In this document: positions 33,920-44,444 of the stretch, in pieces | How positions within the stretch are numbered: the stretch's first letter is position 1 | Layout: each line of letters starts with the position of its first letter | NCBI GenBank assembly: GCA_034770075.1 | Contig: JAVJAP010000352.1 | Coordinates: forward strand, 186,001-250,000 | Origin: Aralia elata | Taxonomy: Eukaryota > Streptophyta > Magnoliopsida > Apiales > Araliaceae | Length of the DNA: 64,000 nucleotides | Reading direction: 5' to 3' | The notes under the pieces: generated by a model | Told to the model about the DNA's origin: nothing | Databases searched by the model: none | Seen by the model: only the letters and a program-made list of their open reading frames with translations | Program-made: the position numbers and the translations under genes

Positions 33920-35967
33920 TGTAGACACCCAAATTTTGCGCTTCGTACACTAACCGTGACAGGAGGGCAAAATCATCAATTGAACCGGCTTACGGGAGCG
34001 AAGGAATGGGCACAAGTGCGAACACTCGACGCCACCGCAACGATTTGCAAATCAAAACCGACGTGACAGCAGGGTCGTCCGAAATGAGCATGCCCGAATG
34101 ATGCGGCACGTCTCCCAGTGATTCCCGGACTGCAAAATACAAGCTTGTCGGCGAAAACCTACGTCACGACATGAGAATCGAGGTATAGCACGAATTTCGA
34201 GAAAATCAACCCACCCAGCCGCGGATTGATCTGCGGCCAAACGATTAAAATAATGGTGGTGCGCACGGGACTCGAAACCAGGAAACCAGCTGAGTGCGAT
34301 GGGGGGTGGGCCAGCCAGCCGCAGATCAATCTGCGGCTGCCCTAGGCCAGCTTATTTCAGCTCAGTTTCTTCATTTCATCGAGGAGGTTGGCAGCGGCGA
34401 AAAGGGGAAGAAAAATAGCAGCAGCAGCTCGGGAAAGAAGGAGAAAACAGCAGAAATTAAGAGAGAAAAGAGTGAGAAATAGTGAGAAATTGTACCCATT
34501 TTGTGAGATTCCCCCAACAATCTCATATTTTCTACTCTATTCAATACACAAATTCATACATATTGTGGGGATTATTTGCAAGGTGAAAAATCCTTTGTTT
34601 TAGCATTTTGTTTTACCATTTTTTGCCAAGCTTTTTGTCATCCGAATTATTTTAAATGTAGTTGTTCTTGTATATTGTTGTAAATCCGTGGATTGAGGGC
34701 TATTAGTGAGGGTTCCAAATGGAATGAATCCCTCCTAATGGCCCGATGATATCCATTTGGCGAAATTTTAGCTCGTTGTAATGATGTATTATGCATAGTT
34801 TATTTAGATTGTTATTTTTAGGATCTTGTGGATGTGTATCGATTTTGGATGTGAGCCTAGGAGCGCGACCCCGTGGTCCAAATCCGATGATGGACATCTT
34901 TTGATATATGTAGTACGAGCGATGTAGTCTTCATTGTAAATATGTAATCGTCGGGCCTTAAAACGACGCCAAGGCAGGAATCGTGTTTAAGGCCCCGAAA
35001 TAGTGAAATATGTGCTTGTGGGCGTTTGGGGTTATTTTGATGGCTTACATGCCCATGAATAGCCCCAACGCATTTTAATGCTTGATTTGATCTATGACAC
35101 GAAATTGATTTCAAATTTAAATGATGAGATTTTCATAAAATCAATCAAATTAGGTTATTAGCATCACGAGGCGTTAAAATTGAAAGTGCAAATGAATGTT
35201 GATTCCTCTTTAACGAGAGGGCAAAAAAAAATCGTTTTCCAAAACATCACACAAAATGATTTTATAAATAAATGACGTTTTATTAAACCGTTGTGCATAG
35301 GGTTAAAGAGACCCTAGAAATTGCCCATCATTACATTCACAAGGCAACGTATAGATCTCGATTCCTATTTTGACGAAGGTTTAAAACTCTTGTTTTGCCA
35401 AAATGACACCTAAAGAAAAATCCCATGACTTTTGACAATTAAAATCAAGCCTTTCACATAAAGTTTTCTCGTATATGCTGAAAGGACATTCCGAAGCGTT
35501 TTCAAATTAAAGCACGACTTTCCTTAAAAATCCAAATAATTCTTTCATTCAAACTCACCACGACATTCACATAAGCACACACACACACACGCGCGCACAC
35601 ACACACATTTCATGAATTAAAGGATAGGAAAGCATCAAGATTGCGGTAACCGTGTTTCACGGAAGTCGAGGGGTGCCTAACACCTTCCCCTCACTTAAGC
35701 AAGCCCCCGAACTCTATGAATCTCGATTCGCAGACCAATTAATTCGGAGTCACATATGAGCCAGCGATTTATAAAAAAACGAAAATTCGGATGAGTTGGT
35801 ACATCCATTTCAAATTTACCAACTGGCGACTCTGGTTAATTGGCTCATCATAAAACGCGATCTTTCAAAACCCCGTCGACATCAATGCCGACCTTTTCCA
35901 AAAATCATCTAAACCAAAAGGCTAAAATAGGAAAAGGACTAGAGACGAGAAAAACCCGGCGTCGACA
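33920..35967 (+). repeat. 5' LTR of element J
   Basis: 2,048 bp, TG...CA ends. It contains a GC-rich dyad CAGCCGCAGAT-CA-ATCTGCGGCTG (34,316-34,339, 11-bp perfect arms) and a CA microsatellite near 35,577-35,607. It is almost identical to the 3' LTR apart from scattered changes and one dyad fewer. Confidence 0.95.
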
Positions 35968-35969
35968 GC

Positions 35970-35987
35970 TGGCGACTCTGCTGGGGA
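35970..35987 (+). other. Primer binding site of element J
   Basis: TGGCGACTCTGCTGGGGA, 2 nt after the LTR end. This type is known from Tat/Ogre elements, where it is attributed to tRNA-Arg. I have not compared it with a tRNA set. Confidence 0.8.
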
Positions 35988-36920
35988 CATTAGAGGGCTT
36001 AAGCCGCTTTCAAATCTTGATGCTATCCTATCCTTTAAAATTCATAAATGTATATGTATGTGCGATATTTTGACTTGTTTTACTTATTGTTGTGTGAATG
36101 TGTGCTTTTGTCAAATGAATGAATGGTTGAATGGAATTGCTTTACTTTAAAGTAATCATTTGCATACGGTGAGGACGATGAATGTGAATGTATGTTGAGA
36201 GAGTACTTCCTCCTGAGGCGAACCTGTCGGTTGCTTATTACTGGACTCGAAGGGGCTGCTCCCCGGAGATGGCTCAGGAAACGCACCACCCAAATCCGCT
36301 CCAATCGAAAGGACTCAGACGAGTAGATTGCGAAGATTTGGGGACCTTCATGCCGAAAAGCCCGCGAGAGTAACCCTAGGGTAGGTCAGCCTTTGATAAA
36401 CCTAACGAAAGGGAAGCTTCTTCATGCTCTTTTATCGTTCAGTCAAATAAATAAATGTCATGTAAATGACATACAACTGTCGTACCATCATCATCGTAAT
36501 AAATATGTCCTGTATCATGTGATTACATCACCTGCACATATAAAGAGAAAACTGACTTGGTTTTGCAGGAAGGCCATCCATACCACGTACCAAGGTTTTC
36601 TAAAACTTCTGAATACTATCCTGTCATCAAACACTGACCTTGTTTTGCAGGATAAGATTAGAGAACCGAAAAAAAAATAAAAAAATAAAAAATAAAAAAA
36701 AATAAAAATAAAAATGAATAAAAATCAGGCATCAGTGTTGACATGCATCTGCCAACTTATAACTGGCGCAGTACTAAACTACGGCCTTTGTTTGTTTTGT
36801 GAGATTACCCCTAGAACCCAACTGAGAGACCGTAAAGTCCATACTCCACCCATCCAAATGGCAGAAGCCGGTAGCCATGAAATTATAGTTCTGCCATTCC
36901 AACAATACGGTCGAATGCGA

Positions 36921-37388
36921 GGGATGCATCCTAGGACTGAGATTAGCCCTGGGAATTGCGGTACAGACTTGTCCGGCCTATGAGGATCAGATCGAAGAGA
37001 CCTCCCATAGTGACGCCCCTCCTAAATGGGCTTGGTATCAAAACATTAAAGAGTTCCTCCAAGACAACTCCTCTCCCGGAAATGCAGATCTGACCGAGGA
37101 AAGAGAATCCAAAGATGGGTAGTGAAATTCTTCCTAAGCGGAGAAAATTTGCATAAATGGGACCTATCTACGGGACTGCTGAGATATCTGGAAGCCGAAG
37201 AGGCCCATAGAGTAATGAACGAAGTACGCGGCGACGTGTGCGGAGCCATATGAGCAGAATATTTTTTGGCAAAGAAAATCATGTGAACGGGTCACTACTG
37301 GCTAACCACGAAAACTGACTGCGATACTCATATCAAGAAATGCCATCAATGTCAGATCCATGCCAAATGCGATCCATGCACCCCCTAA
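36921..37388 (+). pseudogene. Element J relic of RNase H to integrase
   Basis: With one frameshift near 37,100 and two TGA stops, the frame reads LGLRLALGIA (end of an extra RNase H-like domain), then WAWYQNIKEFLQ, RIQRWVVKFFLSGENLHKW, LLRYLEAEEAHRVMNEVRG, and the integrase zinc-binding part HYWLTTKTDCDTHIKKCHQC. This order (spacer, then YYWLTM..DC..YVRKCHKCQ-like block) is typical of Tat-clade pol. Gag, protease, RT and the integrase catalytic core are not detectable in the element. Confidence 0.7.
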
Positions 37389-38470
37389 TGAGCTTCATTG
37401 CTTGACCTCACCGTGGTCGGTTGGACCGTGCAGCAGGTGATATCCAGGAAGGGGTAAATCCAGGATGATGGCAGTGAATCCCGGCCAGTAGAAGATTAAT
37501 GGGTTTTAAAATTCTGAGTTTTATTTCAAATCCCTGCACGCGCATGCCACTTTGTCATGTTATCCAAAAAGAAGTTCATGTGCTGAAATGTTTTATATAT
37601 ATGACAAGCATTTCTGTCTTATTTCAGGTACCCCGATTTGAGGCATTCTAGCCTGACAAGCAATAGGCCAAATTTGAAGGAGGATCACGATTCTGGTATA
37701 GAGCTAGATTTCGATCTGATGGGGATTGAGCAGGGCGAGGCAGATATCGATAATACGCCTGGCGAGATCAAGGGATGGGTCGAAGGTAAACCCAACTTAG
37801 ACCAAACCATCGCCATCAAACATCAGAGCCCCTAACGATCACAAAGAACCCGGAGTAAGGGCATTTTCGACCACAAAAAAAAAAAAATCCCCCAAATCTT
37901 TCAACAAGTCAAAGGACCGGATCTTTTGTCAGCCCAGCGAGATACCGATGCGACCAGTACAAGGGAGATCACAAGAAAAGCAACTTAACACTGGGGCATT
38001 TGTCAACTACCTAGGAAATGATGACGTGCAAGTTGGCACCCATGCAACAATCCCATCAACATGCACCATCATCATCAAATGCTAACTCATGTCAATTCAA
38101 TCTTCAACGGTACGATCATCTGGCATTTGTCAAGCATAGTTTTCCCGGGATACGATGATCCGCGTGAAAGGGGATTTCATTTGGCTTGATAGGAATCGGA
38201 TTAATTCTGACAAGCAACCGTGGAGCACGATCGTGAGTATGATTAGACGAAGAAGGCTATTCAACCTTTTGATCGGGTACAAAGCCTTAATTCAAAGCAA
38301 CGTTTGCGACAGAATCGACCTCATGTGACAGCCTTCACTTTGCATTTGCACAAACTTTCAGTTGTGGGGTATAAAACTATGACGATGTTGATGGCCATTA
38401 ATACGTAGTCAGACAGTCAATAATGATCAATATCAAGAAGTCAGACGATAAATGATTATCAAGCTAATGT

Positions 38471-38961
38471 CTCGAATCGTGGCCTGGGTTATTCAAGTAA
38501 TTAAGCCCGAGGGGTGTCTCTACACCTAGTGCCCTAAAGCCATCTGGTTTGGGAGTCGCTGGCCCAACACTCGTTACATGGGTAACTCAGAGCCTAAGAA
38601 AACGAGCATTACAGTAGAGGAGGCCCGAGCAGATTCGAATCGTGGCATGGGCTACTCGAGTAATTAAGCCTAAGGGGTGTCTCTACATCTGGTGCCCTAA
38701 AGCCGTCTGGTTTGGGAGTCACCGGCCCAACACTCGCTACATGGGTAAACTCAAGCCTAAGAAAACGAATCTTGCGCAAGGTCAAGCAAAGAATGAATGG
38801 GGCAGACCACCACCTTGTCTCGAACCGTGGCCTTTGTTACTCAAGTAAATAAACCCGAAGGGGTGTCTGTACACCTAATGCCCCAAAACCGTCTGGTTCG
38901 GGAGTCATTGGTCCAAAGCTCGTTAAATGGGTAACTTTGAAAAGCCTAAGAAAGCGAGACA
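38471..38961 (+). repeat. Three diverged tandem repeats in element J
   Basis: Units begin CTCGAATCGTGG or a similar string at 38,471, 38,634 and 38,819 (spacing 163 and 185). They share GGGGTGTCTCTACA, CCGTCTGGTTTGGGAGTC and ATGGGTAA in order and end AAGCCTAAGAAA. They are non-coding as far as I can see. Confidence 0.85.
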
Positions 38962-39248
38962 AGTGAAGTGGACTAATAAAGAGAAAAGATAATGCGAAAA
39001 GCTCTCGGCCTTAAACAAAAAGTCAGGGAAGAGAAACCCCTACTGAGTGCTGCATCGCACAGTGCATTTGTCATATGACGTCAATCCTGCTAAGAACGTT
39101 GTCGAGAATGAAGACAGGATACCTTTGACGAAGGAAGGTAGTTCTTTTGAATTCGACCTTACTCACGTACAATGACCATGAATGCTTGAAGGTGTTCTTA
39201 CGATTTCATAACTCGTTAAATAGAAAATCATCAACTCACGAGGGATTG

Positions 39249-39298
39249 AAAAAAAAATAAAATAAAATAAAATAAAATAAAATAAAATAAAATAAAAT
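39249..39298 (+). repeat. AAAAT pentanucleotide microsatellite
   Basis: About nine consecutive AAAAT units follow an A run. Confidence 0.9.
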
Positions 39299-40223
39299 TC
39301 CAATCTAGTACATTCACGGTTCACAACTTGCTAGATTGTGCGATAAACAGATATTCAATTTCATGCGCTTTAACTGCATTTACTCTTTTGTCGAGATTAT
39401 AGTATCTTTGTGTTGAACTAACACTAATGGCCCGAGCCTTCAAGTTTTGGCATTTGTTAGTCACCTGATATGCAGGATCTTGCAGAGCTGTGGATAACTC
39501 AACACGATCAGCATCGCAAGTTTTCGATAGAAATTCTTGGTAGCGACACACGCCAAGGCAGGGGCAGTTAAGAATCGTGAAATGGAAGGAAGCTGAGGCT
39601 GCACAGAACTTCTCGTCATTGGGCCTCTCCCCAATCCTGACTATCACTGCCTCGACATCCAAATGAGCCACATGCATGAGCATATATAAGAATGATATAA
39701 TGCGGGACAACAACATATCGGCCATCAGAAATGATCAAAAGGCCAAGGAGCCCAAACATAGCTGTCGATCATCACAGAGAGCGAAACAGAGTGCCTCAAC
39801 TTGATGAAATGAAGACGACCAAGAACAGGCAGAGTACCAAACCAATGTTGAAGTCTGGGAACTACACTTCACGACGAGGCGTGACCCAATCAAATGTTGG
39901 CAAACAACGACGATTGTCGAATCGTATCATTTGACTGAACAGGGGTCATTTCTATCTAAAACATATGTTGTGCACATGCATCTGTCCATAACATATCTGC
40001 CAGATCATGCATAACATCTTTTTCATGCATACAGGTACGATCAAAATGAAAATCTCCAGGGGAAAGTACAAGCACGTCGCTTTCAACCTCACGAATGATC
40101 AGACTGTGATGGCTTTTGCGGCATGGTACACGGGCGATGTTGGTGGGTGATCCAGGACATGAAGCCGATCACACATCCCATTTCAAAAAAAAAAAAAAAA
40201 TATCACTCAAATCCAATCAAGAC

Positions 40224-40712
40224 CCCTGGGAAGGGCTGGTATCCAAACAATCAGTGATCCCTGGGAAGGGCTGGTATCCAAACAAGAAGTGACCCTTGGA
40301 AGGGCTGAGATCCACGCGAACCACAACAAGATGGTGAGCAACCCTGGGAAGGGCTGATATCCACAAAAAGAAAAAGACAAAAAACAACAAACCCTGGGAA
40401 GGGCTGAGATCCACGCGAACCACAACAAGATGGTGAGCACCCCTGGGAAGGGCTGATATCCACAAAAAGAAAAAAGACAAAAAACAACAAACCCTGGGAA
40501 GGGCTGAGATCCACGCGAACCACAACAAGATGGTGAGCACCCCTGGGAAGGGCTGATATCCACAAAAAGAAAAAAGACAAAAAATAACAAACCCTGGGAA
40601 GGGCTGAGATCCACGCGAACCACAACAAGATGGTGAGCACCCCTGGGAAGGGCTGATATCCAGAAAAAGAAAAAGACAAAAAACAACAAACCCTGGGAAG
40701 GGCTGAGATCCA
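40224..40712 (+). repeat. Element J tandem array 1 (CCCTGGGAAGGGCTG repeats)
   Basis: Eleven copies of CCCTGGGAAGGGCTG occur at spacings of 34-35 then 49-51 bp. The inner copies alternate two tail types (GAGATCCACGCGAACC and GATATCCACAAAAAG), making a roughly 100-bp dimer repeated four times. Two more copies at 41,818 and 41,853 show that array 2 sits inside array 1. Open frames here are by-products of the repeat. Confidence 0.92.
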
Positions 40713-41812
40713 AGATAACCAACCGGCGACGATAACCGGGGGTTACGAGATGGGTGACCGGCGACGATACCCGGCCCCGACAAGACAATCGACCGGCGAC
40801 GATAACCGGCGATTACGAGATGAATGTCCGGCGACGAAAACCGGCTCCGACAAGATAACCAACCGGCGACGATAACCGGGGGTTACGAGATGGGTGTCCG
40901 GCGACGAAAACCGGCCCCGACAAGACAATCGATCGACGACGATAACCGGCGATTACGAGATGGATGTCCGGCGACGAAAATCGGCTCCGGCAAGATAACC
41001 AACCGGCGACGATAACCGGGCGTTACGAGATGGGTGTCCGGCGACGAAAAAAAAAAACCGCGCCACGGCCCCGTGACGAGACAATCGACCGTCGACGATA
41101 ACCGGCGATTACGAGATGGATGTCCGGCGACGAAAACCGGCTCCGACAAGATAACCAACCGGCGACGATAACCGGGGGTTACGAGATGGGTGTCCGGCGA
41201 CGAAAACCGGCCCCGACAAGACGATCGACCGGCAACGATAACCGGCGATCACGAGATGGATGTCCGGCGACGAAAACCGGCTCCGACGAGATAACCAACC
41301 GGCGACGATAACCGGGGGTTACGAGATGGGTGTCCGGCGACGAAAACCGGCCCCGACAAGACAATCGACCGGCGACGATAATCGGCGATTACGAGATGGA
41401 TGTCCGGCGACGAAAACCGGCTCCGACAAGATAACCAACCGGCGACGATAACCGGGGGTTACGAGATGGGTGTCCGGCGACGAAAACCGGCCCCGACAAG
41501 ACAATCGACCGGTGACGATAACCGGCGATTACGAGATGGATGTCCGGCGACGAAAACCGGCTCCGACGAGATAACCAACCGGCGACGATAACCGGGGGTT
41601 ACGAGATGGGTGCCCGGCGACGAAAACCGGCCCCGACAAGACAATCGACCGGCGACGATAACCGGCGATTACGAGATGGATGTCCGGCGACGAAAACCGG
41701 CTCCGACGAGATAACCAACCGGCGACGATAACCGGGGGTTACGAGATGGGTGTCCGACGACGAAAACCGGCCCCGACGAGACGATCAACCGGCGACGATA
41801 ACCGGTGATTAA
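40713..41812 (+). repeat. Element J tandem array 2 (140-bp dimer satellite)
   Basis: About eight copies of a 140-bp unit, made of two 70-bp halves. Each half has CCGGCGACGATAACCGG, TTACGAGATGG and CCGGCGACGAAAACCGG in order. The halves differ in GGGGGTTACG or GGCGATTACG and in CCCC or GCTCC. It is rich in CpG and CCGG. The period is not a multiple of three, so the repeated open frames are not a gene. One unit (near 41,045) has a short A-rich interruption. Confidence 0.93.
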
Positions 41813-41817
41813 CGAAT

Positions 41818-41878
41818 CCCTGGGAAGGGCTGGTATCCAAACAATCAACGACCCCTGGGAAGGGCTGAGATCCAAGCA
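41818..41878 (+). repeat. Element J tandem array 1, right flank
   Basis: Two further CCCTGGGAAGGGCTG units, 35 bp apart, match the spacing of the first two copies at 40,224. Confidence 0.85.
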
Positions 41879-42062
41879 AACCCCGACAAATGATGACATA
41901 TGTAGAACAGTATCAAGAGACTGTACAGGGGTCATTTTTCATCAAATTTGCATTTTAAATGTTGTTTCACATGCATTGAATAGATGATAACTCTGTACGC
42001 GATCCATGCAGGTTAGGTGTCAAGAAGAATAACTTCCTCTGATGACAATGCGATGGAGTAAG

Positions 42063-42190
42063 GTGATTACGAGATGGGTGACCGGATACGAGACTCGGCC
42101 CCGACCAGACGAGCGACCGGATACATCACCCGACACTCACAGGACAATCGACCGGATACGAGACCCGGCGATTACAAGACGAGCGACAGG
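42063..42190 (+). repeat. Diverged outlier units of array 2
   Basis: GATTACGAGATGGGTGACCGG, then ACCGGATACGAGAC-type strings, repeat at about 30-60 bp. They resemble array 2 with GGATACGAGA in place of GGCGACGATA. Confidence 0.75.
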
Positions 42191-42368
42191 TTAGGGATTG
42201 ATGCATTGACTCCTTTACGAATGTGTCGCATGCCTTACATCTTGCGTTGCATCATAAGTGGTATGTGTTGCATCATGTACGCACTGTCATTCTTATGCAC
42301 TGTCATTCATGCATCGTGTGTCTACTTCTTTATCATGTTCATTTCATTTCACATTTCATAAACATGAT

Positions 42369-42381
42369 AAAGAGGGGCAGC
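42369..42381 (+). other. Polypurine tract of element J
   Basis: AAAGAGGGGCAGC immediately precedes the 3' LTR start TGTAGACACCC. Confidence 0.85.
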
Positions 42382-44444
42382 TGTAGACACCCAAATTTTG
42401 TGCTTCGTACACTAACCGTGACAGGAGGGCAAAATCGTCAATTGAACCGGCTTACGGGAGCGAAGGAATGGGCACAAGTGCGAACACTCGACGCCACCGC
42501 AACGATTTGCAAATCAAAACCGACGTGACAGCAGGGTCGTCCGAAATGAGCATGCCCGAATGATGCGGCACGTCTCCAGTGATTCCCGGACTGCAAAATA
42601 CAAGCCTGTCGGCGAAAACCGACGTCACGACATGAGAATCGAGGTATAGCACGAATTTCGAGAAAATTAACCCACCCAGCCGCGGCTTGATCTGCGGCCA
42701 AACGATTAAAATAATGGTGGTGCGCACGGGACTCGAAACCAGGAAACCAGCTGAGTGCGATGGGGGGTGGGCCAACCAGCCGCAGATCAATCTGCGGCTA
42801 GGCCGCAGATCAATCTGCGGCTGCCCTAGGCCAGCTTATTTTAGCTCAGTTTCTTCATTTCATCGAGGAGGTTGGCAGCGGCGAAAAGGGGAAGAAAAAT
42901 AGCAGCAGCAGCTCGGGAAAGAAGGAGAAAACAGCAGAAATTAAGAGAGAAAAGACTGAGAAATAGTGAGAAATTGTACCCATTTTGTGAGATTACATCT
43001 CATATTTTCTACTCTATTCAATACACAAATTCATACATATTGTGGGGATTATTTGCAAGGTGAAAAATCCTTTGTTTTAGCATTTTGTTTTACCATTTTT
43101 TGCCAAGCTTTTTGTCATCCGAATTATATTAAATGTAGTTGTTCTTGTATATTGTTGTAAATTCGTGGATTGAGGGCTATTAGTGAGGGTTCCAAATGGA
43201 ATGAATCCCTCCTAATGGCCCGATGATATCCATTTGGCGAAATTTTAGCTCGTTGTAATGATGTATTATGCATAGTTTATTTAGATTGTTATTTTTAGGA
43301 TCTTGTGGATGTGTAGCGATTTTGGATGTGAGCCTAGGAGCGCGACCCCGTGGTCCAAATCCGATGATGGACATCTTTTGATATATGTAGTAGGAGCGAT
43401 GTAGTCTTCATTGTAAATATGTAATCGTCGGGCCTTAAAACGACGCCAAGGCGGGAATCGTGTTTAAGGCCCCGAAATAGTGAAATATGTGCTTGTGGGC
43501 GTTTGGGGTTATTTTGATGGCTTACATGCCCATGAATAGCCCCAACGCATTTTAATGCTTGATTTGATCTATGACACGAAATTGATTTCAAATTTAAATG
43601 ATGAGATTTTCATAAAATCAATCAAATTAGGTTATTAGCATCACGAGGCGTTAAAATTGAAAGTGCAAATGAATGTTGATTCCTCTTTAACGAGAGGGCA
43701 AAAAAAAAATCATTTCCAAAACATCACACAAAATGATTTTATAAATAAATGACGTTTTATTAAACCGTTGTGCATAGGGTTAAAGAGACCCTAGAAATTG
43801 CCCATCATTACATTCACAAGGCAACGTATAGATCTCGATTCCTATTTTGACGAAGGTTTAAAACTCTTGTTTTGCCAAAATGACACCTAAAGAAAAATCC
43901 CATGACTTTTGACAATTAAAATCAAGCCTTTCACATAAAGTTTTCTCGTATATGCTGAAAGGACATTCCGAAGCGTTTTCAAATTAAAGCACGACTTTCC
44001 TTAAAAATCCAAATAATTCTTTCATTCAAACTCACCACGACATTCACATAAGCACACACACACACACACGCGCACACACACACATTTCATGAATTAAAGG
44101 ATAGGAAAGCACCAAGATTGCGGTAACCGTGTTTCACGGAAGTCGAGGGGTTCCTAACACCTTCCCCTCACTTAAGCAAGCCCCCGAACTCTATGAATCT
44201 CGATTCGCAGACCAATTAATTCGGAGTCACATATGAGCCAGCGATTTATAAAAAAACGAAAATTCGGATGAGTTGGTACATCCATTTCAAATTTACCAAC
44301 TGGCGACTCTGGTTAATTGGCTCATCATAAAACGCGATCTTTCAAAACCCCGTCGACATCAATGCCGACCTTTTCCAAAAATCATCTAAACCAAAAGGCT
44401 AAAATAGGAAAAGGACTAGAGACGAGAAAAACCCGGCGTCGACA
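42382..44444 (+). repeat. 3' LTR of element J
   Basis: 2,063 bp, ending GTCGACA. Two dyads are present (42,778-42,799 and 42,802-42,821) where the 5' LTR has one. A CA microsatellite is near 44,053-44,085. Confidence 0.95.

Larger units (their letters stand above)
33920..44444 (+). mobile_element. Element J: non-autonomous Tat/Ogre-like Ty3/gypsy element
   Basis: It is 10.5 kb, with LTRs 33,920-35,967 and 42,382-44,444 (TGTAGACACCC...GTCGACA) and target duplication GGAAT (33,915-33,919 and 44,445-44,449). The primer site is TGGCGACTCTGCTGGGGA, not tRNA-Met. The 6.4-kb internal region has no long ORF; only a relic of the RNase H-integrase region remains (36,921-37,388), with phrases typical of the Tat clade. 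The 3' half carries tandem arrays. 35,988-36,900, 37,390-38,460 and 38,965-40,200 hold no recognisable gene. Confidence 0.93.

Noticed and set aside
35577..35607. CA/CG microsatellite as a regulatory element
   Set aside because: It is present in all family LTR copies with length changes typical of slippage; no further evidence.
36560..36660. Two TTTTGCAG-GA acceptor-like strings in element J, suggesting an intron as in Ogre elements
   Set aside because: No open frame follows either site, so the strings alone do not support splicing.
39321..39725. 134-codon minus-strand frame in element J
   Set aside because: It is the longest frame in J outside the tandem arrays but antisense to the element, with no recognised motif and no second copy here to compare. 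Left unassigned.
40224..41812. Regular repeats that might be read as a CRISPR array
   Set aside because: There are no unique spacers: units are head-to-tail and the intervening sequence is itself repeated. The context is an LTR retrotransposon.
40207..41935. Many open frames of 60-193 residues on both strands
   Set aside because: They are projections of the tandem arrays; the 140-bp period is not a multiple of three and the same peptide recurs with frame changes.
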